DNA of 64,000 nucleotides from Liolophura sinensis. Its lineage: Eukaryota; Mollusca; Polyplacophora; Chitonida; Chitonidae. Below the pieces are notes generated by a model that was not told the origin of the DNA, made no database searches, and saw only the letters and a list, made by a program, of their open reading frames with translations. The translations under genes and the position numbers were made by a program. The stretch is from contig NC_088295.1 of NCBI RefSeq assembly GCF_032854445.1, positions 60,619,249-60,683,248 on the forward strand, written 5' to 3'. Shown in pieces: positions 25,501 through 40,500 of this stretch; the first letter of the stretch is position 1, and each line of letters starts with the position of its first letter.

Positions 25501-28500
25501 ACTGGGACACACGAAGTGCGGGTTCGAAGCCGACTTTGTACACGAAACTTGTATGCAGATTTCCTCCCTCTCACTGCCCGTGTGATCGTTTGCGCACTAA
25601 AACACATGTTCACTCCAGTTTCCTTAACTGATAAACCTGAACGTCAATGTAGAATTGAAAATGCCTGATAATGACGTGAAACATCCATTAAAGAAATAAG
25701 TGGATAAATAAATCAATTTATAAATAAATCAATGAATAAATCAATCAATAAATAGTTATTACAACCCAAACCACTGAGCGATCCACAGAATGGCCACATC
25801 TCACCTGCAACGCTTTCATAATGTCTGGTTGATTGCACACCACTTGATACATCATCCGGTCTCATCCTCCTGAGGGAAGCAAAAACCTGTTTACCGACTA
25901 CATGAGAACTAAAACTTCAATGTATACAGCTCTATAGTATGTTATTATCATACACTTGTTTATTTAAATGAGCGAGTAATTTAAAACGTCTTGTGACATG
26001 TTGACACTAGAACTGTGATAACTTGAACTGATAAAGCGTTAATATGTCACACGTGATTCATCTGATCAAACTTACTCTGTATCCCCTGAGGAACGGCTTC
26101 CTGAAAGAATATACAGAGAAGAGTCAAGGTTACATTTGTTGACAGCCTAGAGGTGTGTGGACAATGTATGCATGCTTACGGAAATAATTTCTATATTCAT
26201 TTGTTATTATTTTTTTTTTGGAAAACACATACAATACATTGCATAAGACTACATCATGGAAAGTGTGACATTTGTATTGAAGTTTTCAAAATTCTCTCAG
26301 CAAGACTTAGCAATGGCATTCAAAAAGATCAATGCTCATACCGATCTCCCACCATCTTTAAGTCATACATAAACAGAATTATTCCGACAAAAAAATTCAT
26401 TATGAATACAATTAATTGGGAGTCAGGGAAAATGTCTAAATATAGATTAGTTTAAAACAAAACAACAACAAAAAAGGATCAAAAGGAGCGGTTTTAGTTA
26501 AATGTTACAGCTTACAACAGGATAGAAAAAATAATCTTAGAATTTTGGAAAGTCAACGGGCGGCCGTTATTGCTTCGTAAAAGAACAATAAAGCAGCGAC
26601 AGGAAAACAACAGATTTCAAAGCTATAATAAGGCAAAAATGAAATTTTTATTGGAAACAAAGTTTTGCTTCTTTCTGTACTTATAGGGCATTTTGCTATT
26701 TTACTTAATAAGATATTTTTTTTAAAGTTCGTTATTACCTTGCTGTCTCCTACGGAAGATGACCACGACTAGAACTACAACTCCCAGTAAAACGCTAGCT
26801 CCGGAGATACCGCCTGCCAGGGGGGACGAGCATGGGGTTACCTGGACCTGGAACAGAAACATGAGTGTGCAGTCTTAAAACCCTAAGGAGTAATATACAT
26901 ATATAGCTCGTTTATTTGAAATAGCTCTACTTTTTATATACACCTTTACATTTTTTTTTTTTGATTTATTGAGGAGTGTATCATTTTTGTTACATAATGA
27001 TAATCAAGCATTACGATGGAGTATATTAGACAGTGATCAGGGAAAACCACTGCCCATTTTCTGGTATCTGAATATTTTATGCCGCAATAGTGTATGTCGA
27101 AATCAGAACAAGGGACATTACTCGTTGTCACTCAAGAGCAGCACTTTTCATCACTGCATCATTAGAAAAATCTTGTACAGAAATCATTGCACCAAGCAAA
27201 GGAAAGAAGTGATTTCAGAAAACATAAAATCTCTCTCTCTCAACCGGAGGCTTTTATACTACCTCATAGACACGCTTTCTCATTATTTGAAGTAAGCACA
27301 AACACGATTTCAGCCAACGTCTGGAAACTATTTCATGGTGAGTGCTGATCAAGTAGTCCCGCTCAAAGACACCAGCGATGAGCTTAAGCCTAAAAAAAAA
27401 CAGCGTGCGGCGCACAGGGCTGAAGGTCTAGTGACAGTGATGTAAAGCGAGGGTAAAGAGATGCATACGCGCTGCAACAAGCATAACTACATGTAACACT
27501 CTGCCAGTAGGACTCATAAACCACTCAGCTGGCAAGATCCACATGTGAGTTATGTCGCATTTCGACAGATGGGGAAATTATCGAATCTTTTTGATTTGTC
27601 CTTCGCATTCCATATTTCCCGTTAGTAATGAACCATTCTTTATTCTCCTATTCATACCTCCATCAATGATATTCGTCTCTTCTTATACCATAATATTTAT
27701 TTTTTCAAAACATACTTCTTCTTCTAAAGCCGATTTGTTGAATGTTTAATACAAAATGTTCACCATTTTCACATACACGTGCTTTTAATTGATCGTCGAC
27801 GTACACAAGTTCACTACCGATGCCAGGGACGCTAAGAGGGTTTTATCAGATTTAGCAACACATTCACAATGAAACAATGTGGAGACATGTATATTTATTT
27901 ATTTGATTGGTTTTTAAGGCAATACTCAAGCATATTTCACGAGGGCGACCAGCATTATACTATCTATGTATGTTTTATTTTTTCATATAGCATGTTTCTA
28001 GTAATTAGCTTTATGCCCTTTGTGACCTAACGACTTCACAAAATGAATTTTTCCAGCTAAAAGTCGTTGTACATTTGTCTTGCAATACACCTACTTCAGT
28101 TTGAGTTACAGTGTGCATTTATATGTAACTTACTTCATACTATTGAAAAACAATGACCTGAGCATGCATCTAAATGCGGTGATTAGTAACTTGTTTATAT
28201 ACCATGTATGTTTATTTATTTGACTGGTGTTTATTGTCGTATTCAGAACTGTTTCACGTACACGAAGGAGGTCTGTTAAGTGTGTGCACGTGGGTGAAAG
28301 AAGTGATCAGTCATATAAGCTGAGTAACCTTCAAATTTTACCTTCTCCAGTAAGAAAAATACATTACCTATTAAGTTGAAAGATATGGTGGTCTCAGAAG
28401 ATCCCACGTCATTTTCAACAACAAATTTGTATTTCCCGAAATCATCACGTTGAACGTCAGAGATTTCTAGTTCCGCCACGTGACCGAAAAGCTGGACTTT

Positions 28501-31500
28501 GGCCTTGTCAAACAGAAACGTGTGGTTAGCCTCTGTCACGCGACTTCGATATTTACTCCCGGATGAGTTAGAGATGGTTAATTTTTCAGCTGTACCATTG
28601 ATAAGTTTATACCACGTGAGGTTCACATAGGCTGGATTAGACACAAACTTAAACATCAGTTTGACATTTTCACCGAGGGCTGCTGCTTGTTGGTTGCTTT
28701 GTCTGGGAAACAGTGGTCGAGCTGGGAAAGAAAATGGAGAGATATAAGGTACACATCTGCGTTAACCCCGCCGGCATACTTGTAGCTTTGATGGCCGTAT
28801 CAGTTTCTTGTGCACAATTTATTTATTTATTTATTTAGTTTTCTTAAAGGTGAAAACCTAAAAACAAAACAGAGACCCAATACTTGTATGGAATACGTTG
28901 ATCAACACAGCACATAAATCTATGCTAAATCTAAGAGACATTTATATAAGGGTCGTCAATTCAAATGTATATTTCGGGTCAATAATCACAATCATTTCCC
29001 TTAATGAGTTTTAACACAAATCAACAAAGAACTAACTATAACCGTATAACATTAAAACCACTAAAATCTAAATGCATGCGTATAACCAAATCTCATACAA
29101 GTACAACTTAATCATAGACTTGAATGTTTCAGGTGTCTACAGCTAACATATCTATACAAGTAAATAAAAAAAAACCTGTCAAAAAACGTGTATTTTCAAA
29201 TAAGACGGGACCGAGTTAGTAAAACAAATGTTGCTGCTGAACACTTCCGGGAGTGTATAAAATTAATTCTGGAGGAAACATTATTGCCTGTAAAGTGATT
29301 AATTAAAACAACAAGTGAAATTGCTTATCTCAGTTGCATCATTTTCTCCAATTTCTTTCTAGCAGCCTCCGTTATAGTATAGTATAGAGCAGAGTCCATA
29401 GTATAGATTTATAGCAGACAAGAACCAAAACTCTTTTAAACACCTTCAGTCTTTGTCAAAATTTATTTATTTATTTATTTGATTGATGTTTTACGCCGTG
29501 CTCAAGAATATTTCACTTATGCGACGGCGGCCAACATTATGGCGGGAGGAAACCCACGATCATCCGCACGATGCGTCCAGACCCTCCCACGTACGACCGG
29601 AGAGGAAGCCAGCATGAACTGGATATGAACTCACAGCGACCGCATTGGAAAGAGGCTCCTGGATATTTACGCTACGCTAGCACCCTAACCAACTGAGCCA
29701 CGGAGGCCTCCTCTTTGTTAAAAACAATCCTAATCACTCGTTACTATATATACGGCTAAGCATATGCTCAAGTGTGTTTGAATTCTGTGACAAGAGCTGT
29801 GTCTTTTAACGGGTCCTTGTTGAAATTTTATATTCGAGAAGACACCGTTTAGGATCCATTACTGTACACAGTTAAGTTCAACATGGCAAATTAATAGCCA
29901 CCCCTTAATGGTAATAAATCAACAGTTTCTTCGCTCTATGTCAATGATGTTTGTATATTTATTTATTTATTTGATTGGTGTTTTACGCCGTACTCAAGAA
30001 TATTTCACTTATACGACGGTGGCCAGCATTATGGTGGGTGGAAACCGGGCACAGCCCGGGGGAAACCCACGGGCCATCCGCAAGTTGCTGGCAGACCTTC
30101 CCACGTACGGGATGTTTGTATAAGTACACTTTCTAATTCACTATTCATGAAAGACATAGCAGTTAATCAACCAAACATCTTTAACTTAATAATATAATTA
30201 ATGTCTCCCTGGTAAAATAATACTTTCTGATACTTTCTGCAAACATTGGCTTTGTTATTTTTGGTTGTTCTGTACTACTGATTTTTTTAAATCTTCCAAA
30301 TATGTTCAAAAAAGTACACAAAAAGGCATGCCTTTTATTCTGAATGGGAAACCATTTTGAACACACCATATATACTATATGTAATAGAGGTCAGATCTCT
30401 GTGCATACTGCTACTCCATAAACACAATTCCTTATAAAGCAGCCTCAGGGAAAATGAATAATGAAATGGTACGAAATTTGAAAATTAGTTAGGGTGTGGG
30501 TTCTTAATGTTTAACGTCGTACATAACAAGTTTTCAGTCATATGTCGACAAAGGAGTCCTTATAATGTGTGTAATGCGCCTGCGTCTTGTAGGACAGATT
30601 TCCCACAGCTCTTTTGTCTAGCACTGCTTCACTGGGACGACTTACCGAAGGTAAGTAAGCCGCGCCAACCGAGCCATCATACTGATTCGGGCCAGCCAGT
30701 CGTTGCACGCCAAGCGACTAAGCTACAACATCCCATTTTAAAAGTGTTCGGTGTGACCCGATCCAGAACTGACCCTGGATATAACTCTCAAACGGGACGC
30801 TCTATACCAGCTGAGTCATCGGGGCAGGTTAATTTTTAAAATGAAAACAAAAAAAAAAACCCACTGAGGTTTGAGGTATGTATAACTGCTTAGTACCCAT
30901 AAGGCAAGTCAGTGTAGAATATTCCTGAAAAACTGATTTGTTTTACAATTAATTCTGCAAGATGGAAAACCTCCCACTCATCAAGGTATTTATGTATCTG
31001 TATGTTACAAGATCTCTGTTAAAGGCAAATGGGTTCAAAACGGTTCATGGGTGAGAGCACAAGGTGCTGGCCTATCAATCCAAATGATACACAACATGGG
31101 GATTCAAGGGCACCTTGGTAACAATATCAAGGTAATCTCAGTGATTTGCTAAAATTGGGGTGATTACCACGGGGACTACTGTTTCCTCAACCTGTAGATA
31201 GAACCTAACTGTCCTCTAAGGGTCTTTTGATGTGATATTCCCGCCATTTTGTTCACAATGAACATTGTATGGCGAACAATTACTTAACATGGTCCTTCAC
31301 AAAGATGTATAATATATCTATATTATTCATGTGTGTTGTCAAGCCATTTGCCCAGTTTAAGGTTTGTTAAATATGACCTGTCTTCTGTCAATGTTGGACG
31401 GATATATGTACATCACAGCAGAGAATAAAAGTTTGTCAGTAACTTGCTCACAGAGGGGTGGTTTACTGAAGTGACTGTTCATATCAGCCACCTATAAATC

Positions 31501-34500
31501 GGGCATACATGGCACAGGTGCTTGTAAGGGCCTTTTAATGTATATATTTACACAAAATTATACTGAATTGTGTCTTGTTCATACTGAACATTTTATGACA
31601 AACAGTGAATTAAAATATCTAATGATACGCCAAGGGTAGTATATCTTGGCCTACATATATCAATGATTTACAGGTCTTGATAATTAGGATACGACATTTT
31701 GCTACAAGCTCTTTACAGGGTCTCTACGCTTGCTTTACACCACAGCCACCCATACTCCTTACAAACAATGTGCCGCTCTCTACATTCGCTTTACATCACT
31801 GGACACATCTAGCAGATTTTGTACTGTAGAATATTTGAACAACGCTGAGGTCATTGAGAATCACGGTGATGAGCAGTGATGTCCAGGAAACACCAAACTC
31901 AGTCTCGACATTTGTTTCTAATAATCCTTAATACACATCCATTTGCTTTATCTAAAGTATCCACAACATTATTGTAAGAAACATTTTTATTGCCAACACA
32001 AGTGATAAGGCTTAGCCTAAAGAAGTCTAGGTGCGTCGCATTGGCCTAAAGGTCAAGCTTGTGACAGTGATATAAAGTGTTGATATAGGCACTCAAGACA
32101 ACACTGACCTTGCATGTGAGATGTACGTAGGTTTGTTTAGAATTAACGTCATCACTGGTGATTTATTCCTAACGTTTTGTTTAATTGCCTTGGTTCGAGT
32201 GTTGATGATGTTTAAAGAGATTTGCAAGGCTTTATTTTCACACATACTGTTCCCTAGCCACAATATTTATGCTATTTTTGTCAGTAATTTGCATTTTAAA
32301 GACAATATGTTACATTAAAAAAAAAAACATTTAACTTTAGCCGTCTGCCTATCTTGTCGCCGTGGAACCCTCGCCGGTGTCTTCATGTCATGAAGATCTA
32401 CCGGTATTATGAACTGAAAACCCCTCCAAAGCATTGACAAATCCATCCATCTCTCTCTTTTCCCAGAAGCGACGAGAATAGTCTGTCGCTCAACACCGGT
32501 GTTGATATCTATCTGCTGGCCCAGCGCTGGCGATCTACTTCAATTGTAATTTTTTGTTTTATGTTGTAGATGAGTTCCTCAAGAAACAGATTTTTCTTTC
32601 AGGTATAGTGAAATGAAAAGTGTGCAAATATGAATAAATAAAGAAACTGTTGATACAAAAGTGTTTGTGATAGGCAAGTTTGGCTATTATCACAGATGCC
32701 CACAGCATTGATTGTGTCTTAACATAAATATGTGTACGGCGGTTTTCAAGTTAATGAGTGGATGGAAATCAGAACAAAATAGTTCTTTGCTCTTAAGTGT
32801 ACTTCAACGAACTCAGCAGCGGAACTAGTGAAAAAACTGGATTCATGTAACACGTGTGTATTGTATTGGGGCCAATCGTCTACTGTGAGAGCAACGCTTT
32901 CCTCGAATGAGCCAGCTTACAGTAGGGTTATATCTTCTCTCGTGAACACAATGGATTTCTTCGAATCACTAATGTAAATAAAATCGCAAGTTATTCTTTT
33001 TCAAACATTTACTGACTTATGAACAATACCAGTACATATCTGTCGAGGACAGCAGCTCCGGGGATCATCTGTGTACGATTTGTATAAATTATATTGGTAA
33101 TAGTAATGACACATTTGTAGCTACACAAAAAAGAGAAGAAACGAAACAAAAATGAAAAAAAATAGACTCCTTTACTTGAACCCGAGACTGCCAGGTATCA
33201 CGTACATGTACAATATGACTAAAACTATAGGCCAGCATAGAGATTATGCGTGTTTGATATTTTACTCATAGATGACAACAAAAGACAGAAAGAATGCACT
33301 GTTGCACGCTTGAACCGTTTCCACCGCAAACTTCAGTGACAAGTATTTGCAGTCTTACCAGGAGTAGGGCCTCATGTTAAAATTTTAAGAAAATTTGAGT
33401 GATTTCAGAAAAAAAATTTGACGATTACGTGACAACCACAATTTGAACTCAGGATAATTCATAATCCACAGGACAATAATGCTTTTGTTTGATCAAATTG
33501 TGCGGTGTGTACAGCTTATCCACTTTTGTACTACTTTCATTAATCAGACAGAGAATAACTGACCTATTGAAAGGATTCACATTCAAACAGGATTAATTGC
33601 TGCGTAACTATAATCTTTATAGTTAAAACTGGTAAAATATTGTCAGTCGAAGTTCCAGGTGAAATATAGGAAAAAAAAGACAGTGTTAAAGTTTTTCATG
33701 TACGACATGTGGCCAAGTATTGCGTTTGTGAGTGCATGTGGTACAACCACATCTACATATTATAGAATACGACTGAGGATTCCAAAGCCGCCAGTTTGAG
33801 GTGACAACACGAGAAGTCGAGGCGACAACACCTATACGCTTCCATAGTTTTTCGTCTCGACTTGTCCACTTCTCCTTGTGTAAATACCGGGCGGCAAGTC
33901 GAGTGGATGCATTCGTATTCTATATACATGCAGATAGAGTATATATGTTACGGTTGTAGCCAATTTAGTGACATCAGCTACCAGTAAGTACGGCGTTACC
34001 TAGCACATTCGCCGTATAACTAAGTAACAAGGTCACAATGTTTAGGTACAGAATGTTTTCAATAGGTAGTCTATACATTTTTGACGCGTTTGCCAAATCT
34101 ATATCTTGTTTGTACTGTTATGTATGACTATTTAACGTCTTCATGTACTGTTAGTCTGCGGACCTTTGTGAAAGCATAACAGGCCCTGTTATATATGTAC
34201 AGCGCGGACCTGGTTGAAAGCACCTTGTTCAATGCTTTGTTTATTTAACTGGCTGTTCATTGGCTGTTAAACTCTGTGTTTAAAAATAGTTGAATCCACC
34301 TGGCACGTATATAAGCCGTGTTTTCTGTGCAGAGGGGGGTATTTTTGCTGCATCCACTGGGAGCCAGGAGAGTGTGCGACGCTCTCGTATCGAGTCCATT
34401 ATATTTATATGAGCTGGTGATGTCAGTTTCATTTGGGAGGACAGATTTTTATGCCGGCACCGTTTGTGTACCACAGTTGTACTGATGTCTGGTTTATGTG

Positions 34501-37500
34501 AATTTCTGCGGAAGTCACGTTTATTGGTGTTCGGATCTTTATTATGATTATACAGTGTTGACTGTGTAATTTGTTTAACACGCTGACCTCACCTGACCGA
34601 CAAGGTCGTCAAGGACTCAAAACTGAAGTTTTCAGTTTTGCAAAGGACGTTCGTTCTGCCACAAGGTGACATTACTCTACGTCTCTGAACGGCTCGTTTG
34701 TGAGCTTCTGCGGGAGCTGTGACTGATCTAAAGTGGATTATACCTCCATGTCTGTATTTACCCTGTGTTGTGCTCTGCGGGTGTGACGTCATTCAAAGGC
34801 TTGACTGTTCCAGTTCTGTGTAACCTGTGTACTGTGTTCGCGTTCGCTAACCTAGCGAAGTACCTGACTGGGACAATTTGTGACTTGTGTGAATTGTGTG
34901 TTTATCCCATGGTCTTTACGTTGGATTTCCTGGAATACGTTCCTTGGGGTGCAAAGGTGAACTGGAAACTTTTAAAGGCCGGTAATACTGATGTGTATGT
35001 TTTTTTTATGTTGTTGTTGTTGAACTGTCTGTAAAACTGTACGTCTCATTTTATATATAAAGCATTGTTTACATTGTAATATTGAGTCACTGAGTCTGTT
35101 TTCTGTTGCTGTTTTCAATACCGTAACAGTACTTTTGGGTTCACGGAAAAATGGGTAACGTTTATATCTGGAGTGGACTAAACACAAGGTGTGCATACCC
35201 TATGGATGTAAATCTGCCTCAATATGAGTCATATCCAACCACATCACAAAAACAACTTATCCGCTGGTGTATATTTACTGATTTTTCTTGTTCTGTCTTT
35301 TTGGTGTATGCGGTTTATTTTGGTAAATATGCCTATGTTTGAAATCATTTGGATCGACTAATTTCACAAATATTACAGTGTTTAAGCCACACACTGTTGG
35401 ACGCGATAATGTGGCAAATTAGAACAAAAGCAACATCATGTCTTCTGCGCCCAGTCTGTTTCTAGATCAATAATATAATATCAGAATACTGTCTTTATGT
35501 GATAGACATATCAGATATGTTGTTTTGGGGTGAAAAACTGTGACATCTTTGGCCTGAGTTCGCCCGTTGTCGTTTTCCCGTCCGTTATTGTCCATTCAGT
35601 ATACTTTGCAATAGGAGAACCTTTAGTGTAGTCTAATCTAATGGCATAAGACTATACTATAACATGTATGCTGAAACTACGGAAATTAAAAAGAAAAACA
35701 TACATGTACATTATGATCGATGAACGAATTATAAAGGTGCTAACATTAAAGCTGTACTGATAAAGAAGACAGACTTACACGTGACGTTCAGTTTGAGGTT
35801 GGGTGATACACGTTTACTGCTACACATTAAAACTACACAGTCATACTGGTGCAAGCCTACATATGACTGTCGTGAGAACATGGGCATTACGCTTTACAAG
35901 ATCCTCTTTCCACAGCCACACAACGCAATTATAACATGCGTAAGCCTATGTTACATGGCCCTGTGCTGTGTACGGATACTACAGCATAAACTAGGCAAGC
36001 CAAGCTATACAGAAATACATCATGGGGACTGATTCTGTACCACGTAGCACAGGGCAAACTGCCATTACCAAAAAGCTTCAAGTTTTGATGGAACATTCTC
36101 TTAAAAATTCGACTGCTAGTCTCCGTGGCGTCGTGTTATCACGGTGGTGTTTGTGTTCATGTATCAACGTGGCATTCATTGCATCCAAATTCTATCCACA
36201 TTAAACCTTATTAAGAATCCGAGGTAAAACAGAAAGCGTTATGTTAACATAAGGATGTCGTCAGTTTTAAAACTAGAGATTGCAGCATTGCAGGATATAT
36301 TAACCCTGCTCCGCAACTATAAATTACTACATCGCCGAATATGGCATAATTAAGATAAACATGTTCATCGGGTGAACACCTGTGCAATGAAATATACATG
36401 TCTGGTGATTGTGACGAAATGAATATATTGCAAGTGACGTCAGGCCATCCTGTCTTGAGTGAAACAGAAGTTTCGAGGCGACAGATATTTAAATGTCCGA
36501 CACCTAAGTTAGTTTTCTTCGTTTTGGTTTCGTGTTATTTAAGCGGATACACACAGCAGATTGTTAGAAATTTAAGAAATACGTCTGTACGAGCGAATAA
36601 ATCCATTCAGTATGTCCCTGACTTTCCCGGTTTTATCGGCCATTGTGTAAGCTGTATTTACAGATCACACGGGAGTATCCAATAGCTTTTCCAATTATGA
36701 TTGTGAGCATTCTGGTCATAAAGGTAACTACGCATTAATCGCAGAAATTCTGTTCCAACCACGTGAGCCTGCATGATAATTGAAATATTATGACTGCAGG
36801 TTGACAGATAAAGGGGTGATAACCTCCAATACAATGGTGATATCACCGAAACGCTGGTGATGACGTGACTACATGTACATACAAAGATCTATATGGACTC
36901 CAGGAGGGGTTACGGGAACGTAATCAAGATAAAGTACATTGTGGTTGACCAATAATTTAAAAACTCGTTGTAAGAAAGGGCAATGCTAGTTATATGAGAG
37001 CCCGTTTTGTGGACTGCTCTCCTATTAGTTGTTAGGTAATATAATAACCTTTCAGCGCTGGCTTGGCTACTTTCTTTAAGTTATGAGCTCAATGATTTCC
37101 TGTATGATAACATATACTCACATTGTACATTGAGTGTGTAGGCTTGTGAGCGTACAGGAGGATCCGTCACACTGTTGGAGGCGTTACAGTACAGCTCAGC
37201 TCCGTTCTCCTCGGCACTAGCTGTAAACGTGAATGTCCGGGTTGTAGTTTGTACCGAGCTGGAGTCCTGGTTACAGTCTCCTGGGTCAAGCTCCCGGATA
37301 TTAACGGAAGTCCTTATGTATGCCCTTATACAGGCCTGGGGTTTACTGGCCGATGTCATACAAGTAAAGGTGGTGGAGGCATTTGCCAACACTGCATCTG
37401 GAGGGTTCGTCATAGTTACCCGGGTAACCATAACTGCAGAACACACGGAACATTAATTTGAAAGCAAATTAATTAATTATACTCGCTGAAAAAAAACAAA

Positions 37501-40500
37501 ACACAGGAACAGTACGTATGTACATGTAAACTCTAAATTAAAGAAGACTTCCGCTCCATTGTTTAATTTGTTTATATATTTGATCGGCATTTTACGCCGT
37601 ACTAAAATATATTTCACTTATACGAAGGGGGCCAGTAGTTTGGTGGGAGGAAACCGGGCAGAGCCCGGGGTAAACCCACCACCATCCGCAAGTAGCAGCA
37701 GGCCTTGCCACGTACGGTTGGAGAGGAAGCCAGCATGAGCTGGACTTGAGCTTACAGCGACCGCAATGTTGAGAGGCTTCTGTGTCATTGCGCCGCGCTG
37801 GGGTGCTAACCACCTCGGCCAAGGAAGCCACTCCATTGTTCGAAGTGCTTGGTTGTATGTAAAAGAAAAGACCACAGGAGTCAATCATTTATGATAGAGT
37901 GTACAGTAAAGCAGTATCGTAGCCGAACACTCTACGCCCATCGTGACCGGGCCATACATGGACTAACTGGCCATCATACCTACTGCCACGCCCATGGTGG
38001 GCCCATCATGGTGCCATCATGGACGTATCACCCTGGCATCCTGATCAGAATTTACTAGTGTTCAAGCTGTTTTTGTTACGAACCTATTCACGGCAAATCC
38101 GCCCTGTCTTCGTACACTTACGAGTATTTCTTCCTGCTGGACAATTTTCCGCAATATTTAGTCTATAGCAACGGTGTTTGTAGCCTACTACTGGGGACTG
38201 TTGTGCACGCATTCGCCAAGCTTATATTAACACAATTTTGATTTTAAACTTACACGCTTGCACAGGAACACAGGCGAATGATGCTTTGGCGGTATTACTA
38301 GTTGCAGTGAATAACCTTCACATGTCTAAATAGTTACATTGTTGTAGAGTTTTCACGCTGACTCGCCTGAAGAGCATACACATGTAACAGTGTCGTAAAA
38401 TCATGCACGCATCGTTCAACCACAATGGTACTTTGACGGAGGGTGGACCCACCATACGCTGACCGCGGAGCCATGCTGGACGTAGGATATTCGGTTGGAA
38501 GTCGGCTGTATTGTACATGCGATGTATATATCTATACGCTACTAAAACAATTATCTAAAAACGCAAGCGTTCCTATCTTGTTCAACTGACATAACAGATG
38601 ACAACCCGCTCTCCGCATACCACGATTTTAACTTATTTATAAATAATCTACTTAACGACACGCCAGTGATTGATACATCAAGTAAACTGATTTGGGAACC
38701 TGCAGTTTGCGTATTGATAGTTGAGTGCGGGATATGAGAAGATTGTTCACATTTCAGCTAAGGTTTGGACTCAGTGTCTAAAGCAAGAGGAGTAGAAATG
38801 TTTGCTTTTGTTTTAATCTTGTTTTACGTTCGTCTGTTGGGATGAGGGACAAGTTCTTGCAACTTACAAGCCCTTCTCCCTACAGAGAATATTCATAAAT
38901 TTTGTACATGTCTGGTTACAAAGTATTTAGGCCTACTGGCGGACACAAAATAATATCAACGGTAAAAGTAATAAACGTATACAATGAGTTGTGTTACATA
39001 TACAAAAACATACAGAACCTTTGTCATGAAAAAAAAAATCTGGCACCAGAAAGCGAAAAAGCACATTGATCTAACATTGCAAGTCATCTTCGGGTCGCTA
39101 AAGAATAAAACTTTTTCTTTCTCCTATATATCTGCTCACAGCCGTGAAAATATTTTATATAAAATGGGGTCATTGTCTTTTTCCCAAAGCAAATCGTGGG
39201 ATGTCTAATCAGTAGGAAGGGTTTTCATCACCTTTGCCCTAGTTGTATTATACAACGGACAATTTAAGATCGTCTACATCCTCAGACGGATGTCCGGACA
39301 GACAACTTGGGTGAGTGGTGAGATGTCTTTGAACAAGGTAAACACTTAGAAGACAATATTTATGCCTCATTTGAGTAATAATTTTGCTTAATTTTCTATT
39401 TCCTTTAAAGGGCTTTGGGTTAGATATTCGCCTTGATATTGAGTGAATAAAACTTTAGATAGTTATCTTGTTCCTAACATTTAATTCAGTGTTGTTTGAT
39501 TCTCGAATTACTGAGGAAAAATGAATTTCAAAATGTATTTAATCTTGTCCTTTATATAGTATACTCCGCATTATTCCATAAGTTATTTGGTGTCGTATCA
39601 TAAACTAGTAATGTAAAGAGAGTGTAAATAAAACGGAGCTTCACCATTATTTAATCGGTACAAAATTTCATCTTTACTATTTCCCTTCTGTTTTCTAAAG
39701 TCTCCAACCATGTTTCAAGACTTTTTGCTGCAGTTGAATGGAAGACTTATAGAAGACGGTCTGGAAGACGATGCGTGCTGCAGTGAGATATAACTGTTTC
39801 AGATTTTCCGACTCGACAGCAGTACAGCCGTCCCAAATACTTGATCTATACTCTGATATGAGTCTAATACAAGGTAAATATATCTGTTTAAGAGTTTTAC
39901 TGTCAAGCTGGTATTTCATTGCCTAAAATGCCTAAATGCAACTGTATATATTTTAACCATATGCGCGCTACATTTACACGTGCTTTGGAATGTTAGACCA
40001 AGAAGACGCTATGTCAGGTGTTATGTATGACTATTTAACGTTTTCATGTACTGTTAGTCTGCTAGTCCTTTGTGAAAGCATAACAGGCCCTGTTATATGT
40101 GTACAGCGCGGACCGGATCGAAAGCACCTTGTTCAATGCTTCGTTTATTTCATTGGCTGATAATTCTGTGTTTAAGAATAGTTGAATCCACCTGGAACGT
40201 ATATAAGCCGTGTTTTCTGTGCAGAGATTGAGATCATTGAGCTTTCTTTTTCATGGGTTATGCTTAACACAAAAGCTCTTGAACACTGAGCTTTACATTA
40301 AGTGCATACTATAGAGTATACTATATAGTATAGTATTGATAAGCCGTGTTTTCTGTGCAGAGTAGAGGGATCACAACGAGAAGAATAGTTGAAGCTTCAC
40401 GAGCACTTCCAAGTGGAATTTAACTAAGCACAAATCGCTGAAGCAGACTGAGCTAAGCTTCCTACCAGGCAACCAAGAAAGACAGGCAACAGAAGAAGAA

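Noticed and set aside
34765-35034. An 89-codon frame conserved in both LTR copies (also 47898-48158)
   Set aside because: Both copies are recent duplicates, so any frame would look conserved. The differences seen are mostly amino-acid changing, and no known domain is present. It is LTR sequence.
38224-38310. Minus-strand stretch ending TAKASFACVPVQA before a GTAAGT donor, as a possible Ig or signal exon
   Set aside because: Only about 20 codons are open before a stop, no acceptor fits the phase-1 pattern, and no Ig landmark other than one Cys is present.
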